DNA of 64,000 nucleotides from Thermanaeromonas sp. (GTDB lineage Bacteria > Bacillota > DSM-521 > Neomoorellales > Neomoorellaceae). A model generated the notes under the pieces. The model was not told the DNA's origin and did no database searches. It saw only the letters and a list, made by a program, of their open reading frames with translations. Shown here one piece after another: positions 35,474 through 43,860 of this stretch (position 1 is its first letter; every line of letters begins with the position of its first letter). The translations under genes and the position numbers were made by a program. The DNA is taken from contig NZ_JAKKUR010000003.1 in assembly GCF_021890735.1 (NCBI RefSeq), positions 1 through 64,000 of the forward strand, in the 5' to 3' direction.

Positions 35474-35496
35474 GGTCCCCCTCCAAACTTACCAAC

Positions 35497-35526
35497 ATTA
35501 TAGCTCTAACTTCTAAAGAGGTACAA
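35497..35526 (-). promoter_or_regulatory. Candidate promoter of the ABC exporter operon
   Basis: On the - strand TTGTAC (35526-35521) and TATAAT (35502-35497) are 18 bases apart, and the -10 lies about 24 bases from the ATG. Confidence 0.5.
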
Positions 35527-35550
35527 CAAAGACAGTGCCCTCAGAACAAA

Positions 35551-35573
35551 TACCCCCGGGAGTACCGGGGGTA
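35551..35573 (-). terminator. Terminator of the microprotein gene
   Basis: TACCCCCGG (35551-35559) pairs with CCGGGGGTA (35565-35573). Read on the - strand, the hairpin is followed by TTTGTTCT, about 36 bases past the microprotein stop. Confidence 0.65.
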
Positions 35574-35608
35574 GGTCACCATTTACCTGGCCCTGGCGGA
35601 GCAAAGGC

Positions 35609-35689
35609 TTAACTGTCGCCGAAGAAGAGCAGGATGAGGATCAAGAAGAGAATGAAGGCAAAACGGTTGTCGAAGAGTAGTCCGGCCAC
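35609..35689 (-). CDS. 26-residue membrane microprotein, sporulation-type
   Basis: A reading frame of 27 codons on the - strand translates as MAGLLFDNRFAFILFLILI then LLFFGDS: a short head, then one hydrophobic helix. This shape is like the YjcZ-type small sporulation proteins and similar single-helix clostridial microproteins. The GTG start (35687-35689) follows AGGGAGTG, and a terminator follows the stop. A CATANNNT-type -10 lies upstream. It stands alone between the ABC exporter and the UxaA-like genes. The assignment to a sporulation family is by resemblance only. Confidence 0.65.
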   Translation of the reverse strand: MAGLLFDNRFAFILFLILILLFFGDS

Positions 35690-35722
35690 TTGATTTCACT
35701 CCCTTCAGGTGTTTTCATTACC

Positions 35723-35748
35723 ATAATATGATGCTCCGGTAAAAGGGT
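35723..35748 (-). promoter_or_regulatory. Candidate sporulation sigma-K/sigma-E-like promoter
   Basis: On the - strand CATATTAT (35730-35723) matches the CATANNNT -10 of late sporulation sigma factors. An ACC trinucleotide at about 35748-35746 lies roughly 16 bases upstream, close to the AC-N17-CATA spacing of sigma-K. The match is short and tentative. Confidence 0.35.
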
Positions 35749-35830
35749 GAGAAAACTAAGGGAAAGCTTAAAAAGGGCCTGGTCTAAGGGAACCGGACGG
35801 AGTCCCGCCGGGCCGGCCCGGAAAATAAAA

Positions 35831-35861
35831 AGGGAGGTAGGGGATTTTCCCCTTCCTCCCT
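35831..35861 (-). terminator. Terminator of the UxaA-like operon
   Basis: AGGGAGG...GGGGA and TCCCC...CCTCCCT (35831-35861) form a stem followed, on the - strand, by TTTTTATTTT. It lies 28 bases past the downstream gene's stop. Confidence 0.85.
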
Positions 35862-35888
35862 GGCTAAGATTTAAACCCTTTTATGTTA

Positions 35889-37049
35889 CTATGCACTGCG
35901 GTAGAGTTTGGTAAGGACGAACTCTTTATGGCCCAAGGCTTCAGCTTTGGTGAAACGGCCGTTGAGAGTGCGGAAGAATTCTTCTAGAATTTTCGTCCCT
36001 GCCTCTTCCAGATTCATTTCCCGGCGCAAGATCCCGCTTAAATCCACATCTATATGCTCGCTCATGGTGGATACGGTGATGGGGTTGGCCGATATCTTTA
36101 TAACAGGAATAATGGGATGCCCCACGATGTTACCTTGGCCGGTGGTGAAGAAGTGGAGTACCGAGCCGCCCGCGGCAAAAAGCGTGATACACTCTGCGGC
36201 AGCCGAGGAGGTCTCCATGTACCACAAGCCTTTGCCTTTGGGGGGTTCTGCCGGCTGGAGCACCCCTTGAATAAGGGAGCGCTTTCCTATCTTTTGGATA
36301 TTGCCCAGAGCTTTTTCTTCGATGGTGGTCAGACCTCCTGTTATGTTACCTTCAGTAGGTTGGGATCCAATGAGATCTACACCCTGGGACATAATAAATT
36401 CGCTGTAAGACGTGAAACTGCGCATGAATTGTTCCCTAATCTCTGGGGTAGCGCAGCGCTCGGCTACCAGGTGTTCGCCTCCCGTAAGTTCTGAGGTCTC
36501 CCCGAAGAGGACCGTAGCGCCCATATCCACTAGGCGGTCCACGGCGTTGCCCAAGGCCGGGTTGGAAGCGAGACCAGAAGTGGTGTCGGATTCTCCGCAT
36601 TTAATGCTCACGACAAGCTCCGAAACATCGCATTCTTCCTTCTTGAGTTCGGTGGCGTACTGTACGTATTCCACAGCCTTACGGGCAGCCATTTCTATGA
36701 CCTTGAGGTCGCCGTAACGCTCGATGGCAAACCCGGTTACGGGTTTCTTGGTTGCAGCGATACCTTCTACTACGCGGTTGGTCCACTTGGGTTCTATACC
36801 TATAACTATACAGGCGGCCACATTCGGATTGGAGCCGGTACCTATCAAAGTGCGGAAAAAGAGTTCTAAGTCTTCTCCGAATTGTAAGCGCCCGTAAGGA
36901 TGGGGGAGGGCTATAGTTCCTTCTACCAGTTTGGCTACGCCTTCGGCAGCAGTGTTAGAAAGGTCGTCTAAAGGGAGGATAACAACATGATTCCGTACGC
37001 CCACACGGCCGTTTTCTCTGCGGTAACCTAGAAATTTAGTTCCCGGCAT
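35889..37049 (-). CDS. UxaA/SuyB-like hydro-lyase large subunit
   Basis: A 386-residue protein of the altronate/galactarate dehydratase C-terminal family, which includes (2R)-sulfolactate sulfo-lyase beta. It has the conserved opening [64 protein letters not shown] and the final [22 protein letters not shown]. An in-frame upstream extension exists, but the ATG at 37049 follows GAGGTGG. The short SAF-domain subunit is encoded 4 bases upstream. The substrate (sugar acid or sulfolactate-like) cannot be decided from sequence. Confidence 0.85.
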   Translation of the reverse strand: MPGTKFLGYRRENGRVGVRNHVVILPLDDLSNTAAEGVAKLVEGTIALPHPYGRLQFGEDLELFFRTLIGTGSNPNVAACIVIGIEPKWTNRVVEGIAATKKPVTGFAIERYGDLKVIEMAARKAVEYVQYATELKKEECDVSELVVSIKCGESDTTSGLASNPALGNAVDRLVDMGATVLFGETSELTGGEHLVAERCATPEIREQFMRSFTSYSEFIMSQGVDLIGSQPTEGNITGGLTTIEEKALGNIQKIGKRSLIQGVLQPAEPPKGKGLWYMETSSAAAECITLFAAGGSVLHFFTTGQGNIVGHPIIPVIKISANPITVSTMSEHIDVDLSGILRREMNLEEAGTKILEEFFRTLNGRFTKAEALGHKEFVLTKLYRSA

Positions 37050-37053
37050 ATTT

Positions 37054-37332
37054 TTACCACCTCGCGGTCTTAAGATTGTGTACATGGACGTGCTCGCCCC
37101 GGGCTATCGTTTCGGTTGCCCTGCCGATGGGCTGGCCGTATTTGATGACCATTTCACCTTTGGCTATGTCCTGGAGGGCGATTTTATGGCCGAGCGGGAT
37201 GTTACTTTTGGCCTGAACTTCGATGATAGTGTCATCTTCCATGACCCAGCCAGTTACTTTTTCACCGGCCTGGATATCCGCCACAGCAACGCCTACGGTA
37301 TCTGCCTTGGCGTGTACAAAAAACTTTTCCAC
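37054..37332 (-). CDS. UxaA/SuyA-like SAF-domain small subunit
   Basis: A 92-residue SAF domain protein ([27 protein letters not shown]...[44 protein letters not shown]). It matches the N-terminal part of altronate hydrolase and SuyA. The final HVHVHN His residues probably bind metal. It forms a two-gene lyase with the large subunit. GTG start after AGGGGGAA. A promoter with a palindromic operator lies immediately upstream. Confidence 0.87.
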   Translation of the reverse strand: MEKFFVHAKADTVGVAVADIQAGEKVTGWVMEDDTIIEVQAKSNIPLGHKIALQDIAKGEMVIKYGQPIGRATETIARGEHVHVHNLKTARW

Positions 37333-37368
37333 TTTGGAAAGTTCCCCCTCTCCCAGGTATATGAGGTC

Positions 37369-37416
37369 AGTGGTAATACCACTTTTATTGTAGGACTAGC
37401 TAAGCCTGCCTGTCAA
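37369..37416 (-). promoter_or_regulatory. Promoter and palindromic operator of the UxaA/SuyAB-like operon
   Basis: On the - strand TTGACA (37416-37411), an 18-base spacer and TACAAT (37392-37387) are followed by the perfect palindrome AGTGGTATTACCACT (37383-37369) at the expected start of transcription. The TGGT-N3-ACCA core is the form bound by GntR/FCD regulators such as UxuR or LldR. Confidence 0.7.
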
Positions 37417-37502
37417 GGCTGCAAGGGCGAAAAGTTGGGGAAATTACTACCGGCCTAAAGGAGAGGAATTTATCATATGGATTAAGGCGGGGGGATAAAA
37501 GT

Positions 37503-38201
37503 ATGCCTAGTAAAGTAGGACGATTTGGCGTATGGGCGGCACTGGCCGTAACAGTTCTCGGTACACTCGTATTTGTACACACGGTTTTGCAGGGATACCG
37601 GGAACGTAAAGCTGTTGAGGCCCTCTCTTGGGCTTTGGCCAACCAAGTGGTTGTAGTGGATCCAGGGCATGGGGGCATCGATGCCGGTGCCCGGGGACCG
37701 GGGGGCACGTTAGAAGCAGAGGTAGTCTTGGGTATAAGTCGAAACTTGGCGGCATTTTTGAGGCAGGGCGGGGCCAGGGTGTTCCTTACCCGGGAGGATG
37801 AAGAAGCTCCGGAAGGTGAAAGCGGGGATGACCTGGTAGAAAGGGTGCGCTTGGCCCAAAAGGTGGGAGCAGATATCTTTGTATCAGTCCACGCCAATGC
37901 GTTCAACGAGCGTGAGTACGGAGCCCAGGTATTTTTCAATCCTGGTTCTAAGGAGGGAGAAAGGCTGGCAGCGGCCATCCAGGAAGAGATCCGCCGGCTG
38001 TTGAAAAATACGGAGCGGGAACCTTTGGGTTTGGATGCCTTTGTCCTTCGTAGCCTAAATATTCCGGCAGTAATCGTAGAGGTCGGCTTTCTCAGCAATC
38101 CCCAGGAAGAAAAGCTTTTAAGAGATAAGGATTACCAGCGCAGGATGGCCTTCGCGATTTATTCGGGGATTGCCAGGTATCTGGCAGAGCGAAAACGGTA
38201 A
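37503..38201 (+). CDS. cwlD: N-acetylmuramoyl-L-alanine amidase, CwlD-like
   Basis: A 232-residue amidase_3 enzyme with an N-terminal membrane segment (about 9-26). Zinc-site residues are His in DPGHGGIDAG, Glu in LEAEVVLG and His in FVSVHANAF; the catalytic Glu is in VIVEVGFLSNPQEE. In spore formers CwlD makes muramic-delta-lactam in the spore cortex, consistent with the sporulation-type microprotein nearby. A general cell-wall amidase is the alternative. Its last bases, with the stop, are repeated 15 bases downstream. Confidence 0.85.
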   Translation: MPSKVGRFGVWAALAVTVLGTLVFVHTVLQGYRERKAVEALSWALANQVVVVDPGHGGIDAGARGPGGTLEAEVVLGISRNLAAFLRQGGARVFLTREDEEAPEGESGDDLVERVRLAQKVGADIFVSVHANAFNEREYGAQVFFNPGSKEGERLAAAIQEEIRRLLKNTEREPLGLDAFVLRSLNIPAVIVEVGFLSNPQEEKLLRDKDYQRRMAFAIYSGIARYLAERKR

Positions 38202-38324
38202 CCCCTAAACGGTAACTACTAAATTTATGCTCCGTGTGGTAAAGTATACCTAAAGGAAGGGTTTACATTAAATTTCAAGGGGCATAAATTTCAAGGGTCA
38301 GGTCATATTAAAAGGGGTGGTAAT

Positions 38325-39710
38325 GTGGGCAGGTTGCTGGAAGTTATCTTTCTACCCCACCCGCCTATCATGGTACCCGAGGTGGGGGGAGAAGAGTTGA
38401 CTAAAATCGCTTCCACTGTAGCTTCTGCCAGGGAAGTGGCCCGGGAGGCAGCTAAGTTTGCTCCGGATGTAGTTGTCATAATATCGCCCCATGGTCCGGT
38501 TTTCCGGGATGCCGTGGGTCTTTGGGCTACGTATGAGCTTAAAGGAAGTTTGGCCGCCTTCCGTGCTCCGCAGGTTAAATTTCGCTATATTTTGGATCAA
38601 GAATTAACACGGGAAATAGCAGCCGCGGCCAGCCAAGAGGGAATACAGGTTGTTTTGCTAGATGAAAATAACAGCAGGCGTTACGGTTTAGTTCCCGAGC
38701 TCGATCACGGGATGATGGTTCCTCTTTATTTCCTGCGCGAGGCGGGAGTGGAGGGGCCTTTGGTGGCCATGGGCATGGCCTTTATGCCCCGGGAAAAACT
38801 TTATGCCTTCGGAGCCGCCCTCGCCCGGGCTATCAAGTCCAGCTCCCGCCGGGCTATCCTTATAGCTAGCGGCGACCTATCCCACCGGTTGACCCCGGAG
38901 GCACCGGCCGGCTACGACCCGCAGGGAGAGATTTTCGATGGCCGGCTGAAGGATTTGATTGCGGCCTTTGACGTGACCGGGATTTTAAACTTGCCGGAAG
39001 AGCTGGCCGAAAGGGCAGGTGAATGCGGGCTCCGTTCGTTCATTATGGGCTTAGGAGCGCTGGACGGCTACCGGGTGGAGGGTGGGGTTTTTTCTTATGA
39101 AGGACCCTTTGGCGTAGGGTACCTGGTAGCTCGTTTTTTAGTCAGGGAAGAAGACCCGGACCGGAGCTTGTTAAAGAAAAAGCCGGAGCAGAAGGAGGCC
39201 GAATTGTCTTTTCCGGTACGGCTGGCCAAGGAAAGCTTGGAGCATTATTTGCACACCGGACGAATTTTGCCCGTACCCAAGGACTTGCCGCCGGAAATGG
39301 AACGGCGTGCCGGGGTGTTCGTATCCATAAAAAAATTCGGGCAGCTACGGGGATGCATAGGGACCGTCAGCCCCGTCCGCTCCAATATTGCCGAAGAAAT
39401 TATCTACAATGCTTTAAGCGCAGGACTGGAGGATCCCCGCTTTCCGCCGGTTACCGTTGAGGAGCTACCCTATCTAGAATATTCGGTCGACGTCTTGGAG
39501 GAACCCGAACCTGTAAGCAGCCTAGAAGAACTTGACCCGCGGGTATACGGAGTTATAGTATCCAGCGGGCGCAAAAAAGGCCTACTTCTGCCGGACCTGG
39601 AAGGGATAGATACACCGGAAGAGCAGGTAGCCATCGCCAAACGCAAGGCCGGTATAGGGCCTAATGAGCCTTGCCGTCTCCAGCGCTTTCGGGTTACGCG
39701 ATATCGCTAA
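38325..39710 (+). CDS. AmmeMemoRadiSam protein: class III dioxygenase-like (LigB/MEMO) and AMMECR1 fusion
   Basis: A 461-residue two-domain protein. Residues 1-280 resemble class III extradiol dioxygenases, with [20 protein letters not shown] and [18 protein letters not shown] supplying His residues typical of the metal site. Residues 295-461 form an AMMECR1 domain ([22 protein letters not shown]). The fusion, with the adjacent radical SAM gene, gives the AmmeMemoRadiSam set, whose biochemical role is not established as far as I know. GTG start after AAAAGGGGTGG. Confidence 0.85.
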   Translation: MGRLLEVIFLPHPPIMVPEVGGEELTKIASTVASAREVAREAAKFAPDVVVIISPHGPVFRDAVGLWATYELKGSLAAFRAPQVKFRYILDQELTREIAAAASQEGIQVVLLDENNSRRYGLVPELDHGMMVPLYFLREAGVEGPLVAMGMAFMPREKLYAFGAALARAIKSSSRRAILIASGDLSHRLTPEAPAGYDPQGEIFDGRLKDLIAAFDVTGILNLPEELAERAGECGLRSFIMGLGALDGYRVEGGVFSYEGPFGVGYLVARFLVREEDPDRSLLKKKPEQKEAELSFPVRLAKESLEHYLHTGRILPVPKDLPPEMERRAGVFVSIKKFGQLRGCIGTVSPVRSNIAEEIIYNALSAGLEDPRFPPVTVEELPYLEYSVDVLEEPEPVSSLEELDPRVYGVIVSSGRKKGLLLPDLEGIDTPEEQVAIAKRKAGIGPNEPCRLQRFRVTRYR

Positions 39711-39899
39711 AGGGCATTGGGTATTTAGAAGGCCACCCCAAGAACAGGAGTAGTTGGAGGGCAGATGACTTAAATGAGGGGCCCGGATTGTAATGAAGAT
39801 AAACGTGTGAGGGGATCTGGATTGTAAAGCGATGCCCAGGGTTAAGGATACCTTTAAGGTGCCGAAAGGGGGAAGCAAATTAAGCAGGGAGGAAACGGC

Positions 39900-40892
39900 A
39901 TGCGGGAAGCCAAGTATTATGTCAAGTTAGAAGGAGATAAGGTAGAGTGCCGTCTTTGTCCCCATAACTGCCGCTTGGCTCCGGGGAGGCGGGGTATCTG
40001 CCGGGTGCGGGAGAACCGGGAAGGCAGGCTTTTTACCCGGAACTACGGTCTCTGTTCTTCCCTGGCCCTGGACCCTATCGAAAAGAAGCCGCTATACCAC
40101 TTTTACCCGGGAGAGTTCATCCTCTCTGTGGGTACGGTGGGTTGCAACTTTGGGTGCGAGTTTTGCCAGAACTGGGAGATAGCCCACGGTGAGCCGGAAG
40201 TAGCTCGGATTACCCCCGAGTATCTTGTAGAGGAGGCCAGGCGTTTAGGGAGCGTGGGCCTGGCCTATACTTACTCTGAACCCATCGTATGGTTTGAATT
40301 TGTTTTGGATACCGCTAGAGTGGCCCGTGAGGCGGGGTTGAAAAACGTCCTGGTTACCAACGGCTTTATTCAGAAGGAGCCTTTAAAAGAGCTTTTGCCC
40401 GTTACGGATGCGCTCAACATAGACGTAAAAGGCTTCAACAAAGAATTTTACCGCCGTGTAGTTCACGGAGATTATGAGCCGGTGCTCCATACGGCCAAAG
40501 AGGCTAAAGAAGCCGGGTGCCACGTAGAGATCACTACTTTACTGGTTACGGGTTTAAACGATAAAATAGAGGAGTTGGAAGAACTGGTAAGATGGATAAT
40601 GGCGGAGCTAGGCAAGGATACACCCCTTCATTTTTCCCGCTATTTTCCCCGCTATAAATTAAGGCAGCCCCCTACCCCCTTGGAAACTATGCAACGTGCC
40701 TGGGAGATGGCCCGCCGTTATCTTAATTATGTTTACCTAGGTAACGTAGAAGATCCCGAGGCCAGTAATACTTACTGCCCCCAGTGCGGGACTCTATTAA
40801 TAAGGCGGCAGGGTTACAGGGTCTCTCTTCCCGGTCTTGTAAGCCCCGGTTACTGCCGCAAGTGTGGTAATAAAATCCCTGTTCTAATGTAG
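39900..40892 (+). CDS. AmmeMemoRadiSam system radical SAM enzyme
   Basis: A 330-residue radical SAM protein. The SAM cluster is C82, C86 and C89 in GCNFGCEFCQNW. An N-terminal Cys set (CRLCPHNCRLAPGRRGICRVR) and a C-terminal zinc-ribbon-like pair (CPQCG...YCRKCG) may bind further metal. It resembles pyruvate formate-lyase-activating enzyme relatives. It is paired with the fused dioxygenase-AMMECR1 gene upstream; the 189-base gap carries imperfect repeats but no recognised element. Confidence 0.9.
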   Translation: MREAKYYVKLEGDKVECRLCPHNCRLAPGRRGICRVRENREGRLFTRNYGLCSSLALDPIEKKPLYHFYPGEFILSVGTVGCNFGCEFCQNWEIAHGEPEVARITPEYLVEEARRLGSVGLAYTYSEPIVWFEFVLDTARVAREAGLKNVLVTNGFIQKEPLKELLPVTDALNIDVKGFNKEFYRRVVHGDYEPVLHTAKEAKEAGCHVEITTLLVTGLNDKIEELEELVRWIMAELGKDTPLHFSRYFPRYKLRQPPTPLETMQRAWEMARRYLNYVYLGNVEDPEASNTYCPQCGTLLIRRQGYRVSLPGLVSPGYCRKCGNKIPVLM

Positions 40893-40943
40893 AGTTTAAA
40901 GCCGTAGGGCTTACCGCTAACGCTAAAATTTTTACCGCTAATG

Positions 40944-41108
40944 CTAAAATGTTCCATCCGGCTTCCCCATCCAGCCAGAGCCTTGTGCTCCATGCGCTTT
41001 CTTTTTATAAGGGCAGGAGGCTGGCCCGCCCGTCAGCAATACTTTATCCAATTCACACTGGCCATCCCGGCTAAAGGTACAAGGGCAGTCGCAGATTATA
41101 AAGGGCAT
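40944..41108 (-). CDS. Small Cys-rich protein (54 residues)
   Basis: A - strand frame with an ATG at 41108 that follows AAAGGAGGG 10 bases upstream. It encodes MPFIICDCPCTFSRDGQC, then ELDKVLLTGGPASCPYKKK; Cys 6, 8, 10, 18 and 32 could bind metal. The spacing (CxCxC, GxCxLxxV, CxY) recalls small clostridial proteins often labelled hydroxymyristoyl-ACP dehydratase without evidence. An in-frame upstream extension lacks a ribosome binding site. It is divergent from the M20 gene. Function unknown. Confidence 0.6.
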   Translation of the reverse strand: MPFIICDCPCTFSRDGQCELDKVLLTGGPASCPYKKKAHGAQGSGWMGKPDGTF

Positions 41109-41163
41109 AACCTGACTTCCCTCCTTTACTCTATTTTTCCCCAGGACGCGGGAGAGATAAGCT

Positions 41164-42363
41164 ATGTCCTTAAATTTGACCAACCTCAAAAAACGTATAA
41201 GCAATGCGGTAGAAACCCATAAAGAAGAGATCATCCGGCTGGCGGAGGAAATATTTGATCATCCCGAAGTAGGACAACAGGAATTTTTCGCTTCCCGGCT
41301 TTTGACCCAGGCCCTGGCTAAATATGGATTTGAAGTTGTTTATCCTTTGCCTGAACTGCCTACCGGCTTCCGGGCCACTTTGAAGTGCGCTGGCCCGGGC
41401 CCGCGGGTGGCCTTACTTGCCGAATATGATGCCCTTCCCGGTCTAGGCCATGCCTGCGGGCACAATCTTATCGGTGCTGCTGCCGTAGGTGCGGGTCTGG
41501 CCTTGGCCGCCGTGAAGGAGGAACTAAAAGGTGAGGTCTTAATTTTGGGCACGCCTGCTGAGGAGAGCAATGGAGGAAAGGTGGTTTTGGTTGAAGCGGG
41601 AGCCTTCCAAGGGATAGATGCTGCTCTTATTTTCCATCCCGGCGACGCCAATATTGTAGAAGTGTCTTCCCTGGCTCTGGAGGCCCTAGAGTTTATTTTT
41701 GAAGGTCGGGCGGCCCATGCTTCTTCTAGCCCCGAGGAAGGGATAAACGCCCTGGAAGCCCTCATACAGTTTTTCAACAGTATCAACAGTCTCCGCCCTT
41801 ACCTTAAAGGTGAAGCCCACATTAACGGGATCATAACAGAAGGAGGTATAACGCCCAACATTATTCCCGAACGGGCCGTGGCTCGCTTTTATATCCGGGC
41901 CGAAAGCCGTAAAGCCGTAAGAGAAGTCGTCCAGCGGGTAGAAAATTGCGCTCGCGGTGCGGCCCTGGCTACAGGATGTAGTGTCACCTGGCGTAACTAT
42001 GAATTTTCCTATGATGCCATGGTCACTAATAAAGCCCTGGCCGACGCTTTTAAAGAGAACCTGCGTATTTTAGGGGTGACCGAGTTCGGACCTCCCCGCC
42101 GCAGCAAGGGTTCTTTGGACATGGGCAATGTTAGCCGGGTAGTACCCGCCATACACCCGTATCTCGCTTTAGGAAGCGGCAGACTCGTACCCCACACCCG
42201 GGAGTTTGCCCGGGCGGCTCGGGGAGAAGCGGGAAGGAGGCTCGTTATACTGGCGGCCAAAGCTTTAGCCTGGACGGCAGCAGACGTTCTCTTAGACCGG
42301 GAGCTTTTAGCCCGTATACAAGAAGAATTCAGCCTGGCGATGTTGCAGGAAGGAGCTTTTTAA
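41164..42363 (+). CDS. M20 family amidohydrolase (AbgB/peptidase M20D-like)
   Basis: A 399-residue zinc hydrolase. The metal-site motifs are AEYDALPGLGHACGHNLIG, GTPAEESNGGK and FHPGD; the C-terminal half has the dimerisation lid (AAHASSSPEEGINALEALIQFFNSINSLR). The family hydrolyses N-acyl or p-aminobenzoyl-glutamate-type amides. The substrate here is unknown. Its stop codon overlaps the ATG of the next gene by one base (TAATG), so translation is likely coupled. Confidence 0.88.
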   Translation: MSLNLTNLKKRISNAVETHKEEIIRLAEEIFDHPEVGQQEFFASRLLTQALAKYGFEVVYPLPELPTGFRATLKCAGPGPRVALLAEYDALPGLGHACGHNLIGAAAVGAGLALAAVKEELKGEVLILGTPAEESNGGKVVLVEAGAFQGIDAALIFHPGDANIVEVSSLALEALEFIFEGRAAHASSSPEEGINALEALIQFFNSINSLRPYLKGEAHINGIITEGGITPNIIPERAVARFYIRAESRKAVREVVQRVENCARGAALATGCSVTWRNYEFSYDAMVTNKALADAFKENLRILGVTEFGPPRRSKGSLDMGNVSRVVPAIHPYLALGSGRLVPHTREFARAARGEAGRRLVILAAKALAWTAADVLLDRELLARIQEEFSLAMLQEGAF

Positions 42364-43763
42364 TGCAGAACCTTGCTTTTAACGAGGTCTGGAGGCAGAG
42401 GCTCGGCCCGGAATATGACGACTTTATGCAAGCTTTAAAGCGGGGAGCCCGGCTTAGCTTGCGGGTAAATACCTTAAAGCTTAGGCCGGAGGAATTCCTA
42501 CGGATAAGTCCCTTTCCCTTAGCTCCGGTGCCTTGGTGCCTGGAGGGATGGATAATTTTAGAAGGGGAGCAGAAGGCGGGCCGGCATCCCTATCACGCTG
42601 CGGGGTTGTATTACATCCAAGACCCTGCCACCATGGCGGCCGCAGGGCTTCTAGACCCGCAGCCCGGTGAGTGGGTGCTGGACTTGTGCGCGTCACCCGG
42701 GGGAAAGGCTTCTCACCTTGCGGCCAGGATGGAGAACGAGGGAGTCCTGGTGGCTAATGAAGTCAATCCCCGGCGGGCGAGCGTGCTCGCCTTTAACCTT
42801 GAGCGCATGGGGGTAACCAACGCCATCATCTTAAATGAAAGGGCGGAAACCTTGGCTGCCAGGTGGGCAGGGCTTTTCGACCGGGTGCTGGTGGATGCTC
42901 CTTGTTCGGGGGAGGCGGTATTGGCCCGGGACCCCGGAGCCTTTCGAGCCTGGAGCAAGGACTTGCTAAAGAGGTTTGCCCGCCGCCAGCTTGAGCTTTT
43001 ATATCATGCCTCTCACTTGGTAAGGCCTGGCGGGTGGCTCCTTTATGCTACTTGTAGCTTTTCCCCTGAAGAGAACGAAGGGGTGATATCCCGTTTCTTA
43101 GAAAAAAGGAGCGACTTTATCCTGGTAGATCCCTCCCGGCATCCCCTTTTTTCGCCGGGGAGGCCGGAATGGATAGAAGGTGGAGACCCGCAGCTAAAGT
43201 GGGCGGTGCGCTTGTGGCCCCACCTTGCTCCCGGACACGGGCATTTCTATGCTTTACTTAAGCACCAGGGGGAAGGATATGTACTCCGGAGAAGGAACAA
43301 GTCTTACCTTTCCCTTGAGGCAGAAAAGCTGTATGAAGAATTTTGCCGTCATAACTTAAAAGAGCTTCCGGCTACTGAGGGGCTTATAGAAAAGGGTGGC
43401 CAAATCTACCGGACACCCTTACCTTTGGAAATGTGGAAAGGGCTAAAAGTAGTAAGACCGGGATGGTGGCTGGGCCGCATATACAAGGGGCGGTTTCAGC
43501 CCGATCACGCTTTGGCATTAGGGATAAAGGCCGAAAAGGCTTTGAGGGTAAAAGACCTACCCTTAGACAGTGCAGAACTTAAGGCCTATCTTCGGGGTGA
43601 ATGGCTAGAGGGGGGCTTTAAGGATGGGCCGGTAGGAGATGCAGGGGAGGAGTGGGTATTGGTGACGGTCGGGGGATTTCCCCTGGGGTGGGCACGTTCT
43701 GTGGCCGGCGGCTTAAAAAGCCTTTACCCGCGCCACTTCCGGGCCGCATGGGGTACGGCTTAG
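42363..43763 (+). CDS. RsmF-like rRNA (cytosine-5) methyltransferase
   Basis: A 466-residue RsmB/NOP family protein. The SAM motif is DLCASPGGKASHLAARM. The motif IV Cys is in DAPCSGEAVLARDPGA, and the catalytic Cys is in YATCSFSPEENEGVI. The C-terminal half contains an RsmF-type domain (GQIYRTPLPLEMWKGLKVVRPGWWLG). It methylates cytosine in 16S rRNA in E. coli RsmF; here the exact site is uncertain. The last 30 bases or so are duplicated 66 bases downstream. Confidence 0.86.
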   Translation: MQNLAFNEVWRQRLGPEYDDFMQALKRGARLSLRVNTLKLRPEEFLRISPFPLAPVPWCLEGWIILEGEQKAGRHPYHAAGLYYIQDPATMAAAGLLDPQPGEWVLDLCASPGGKASHLAARMENEGVLVANEVNPRRASVLAFNLERMGVTNAIILNERAETLAARWAGLFDRVLVDAPCSGEAVLARDPGAFRAWSKDLLKRFARRQLELLYHASHLVRPGGWLLYATCSFSPEENEGVISRFLEKRSDFILVDPSRHPLFSPGRPEWIEGGDPQLKWAVRLWPHLAPGHGHFYALLKHQGEGYVLRRRNKSYLSLEAEKLYEEFCRHNLKELPATEGLIEKGGQIYRTPLPLEMWKGLKVVRPGWWLGRIYKGRFQPDHALALGIKAEKALRVKDLPLDSAELKAYLRGEWLEGGFKDGPVGDAGEEWVLVTVGGFPLGWARSVAGGLKSLYPRHFRAAWGTA

Positions 43764-43848
43764 AACACGTTTAGTTAAAGGGAATTCCGCCTATACAGTC
43801 CCCTTCAGAGCAACGAGGGTACGGCTTAGGACACGTGTACTTAAAGGG
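43751..43848 (+). repeat. Imperfect direct repeat spanning the end of the RsmF-like gene
   Basis: Copy 1 (43751-43782) and copy 2 (43817-43848) are each 32 bases, start with GGGTACGGCTTAG, and end with TTAAAGGG. They differ at a few central positions. Copy 1 contains the stop codon of the methyltransferase gene. The units are 66 bases apart start to start. Confidence 0.8.
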
Positions 43849-43860
43849 GGGTACCGGGCC

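Noticed and set aside
39711..39899. Possible riboswitch upstream of the radical SAM gene (GGTGCCGAAAGGGGG)
   Set aside because: A few bases resemble parts of known aptamers, but I could not find the paired helices of any class; it also contains a direct repeat.
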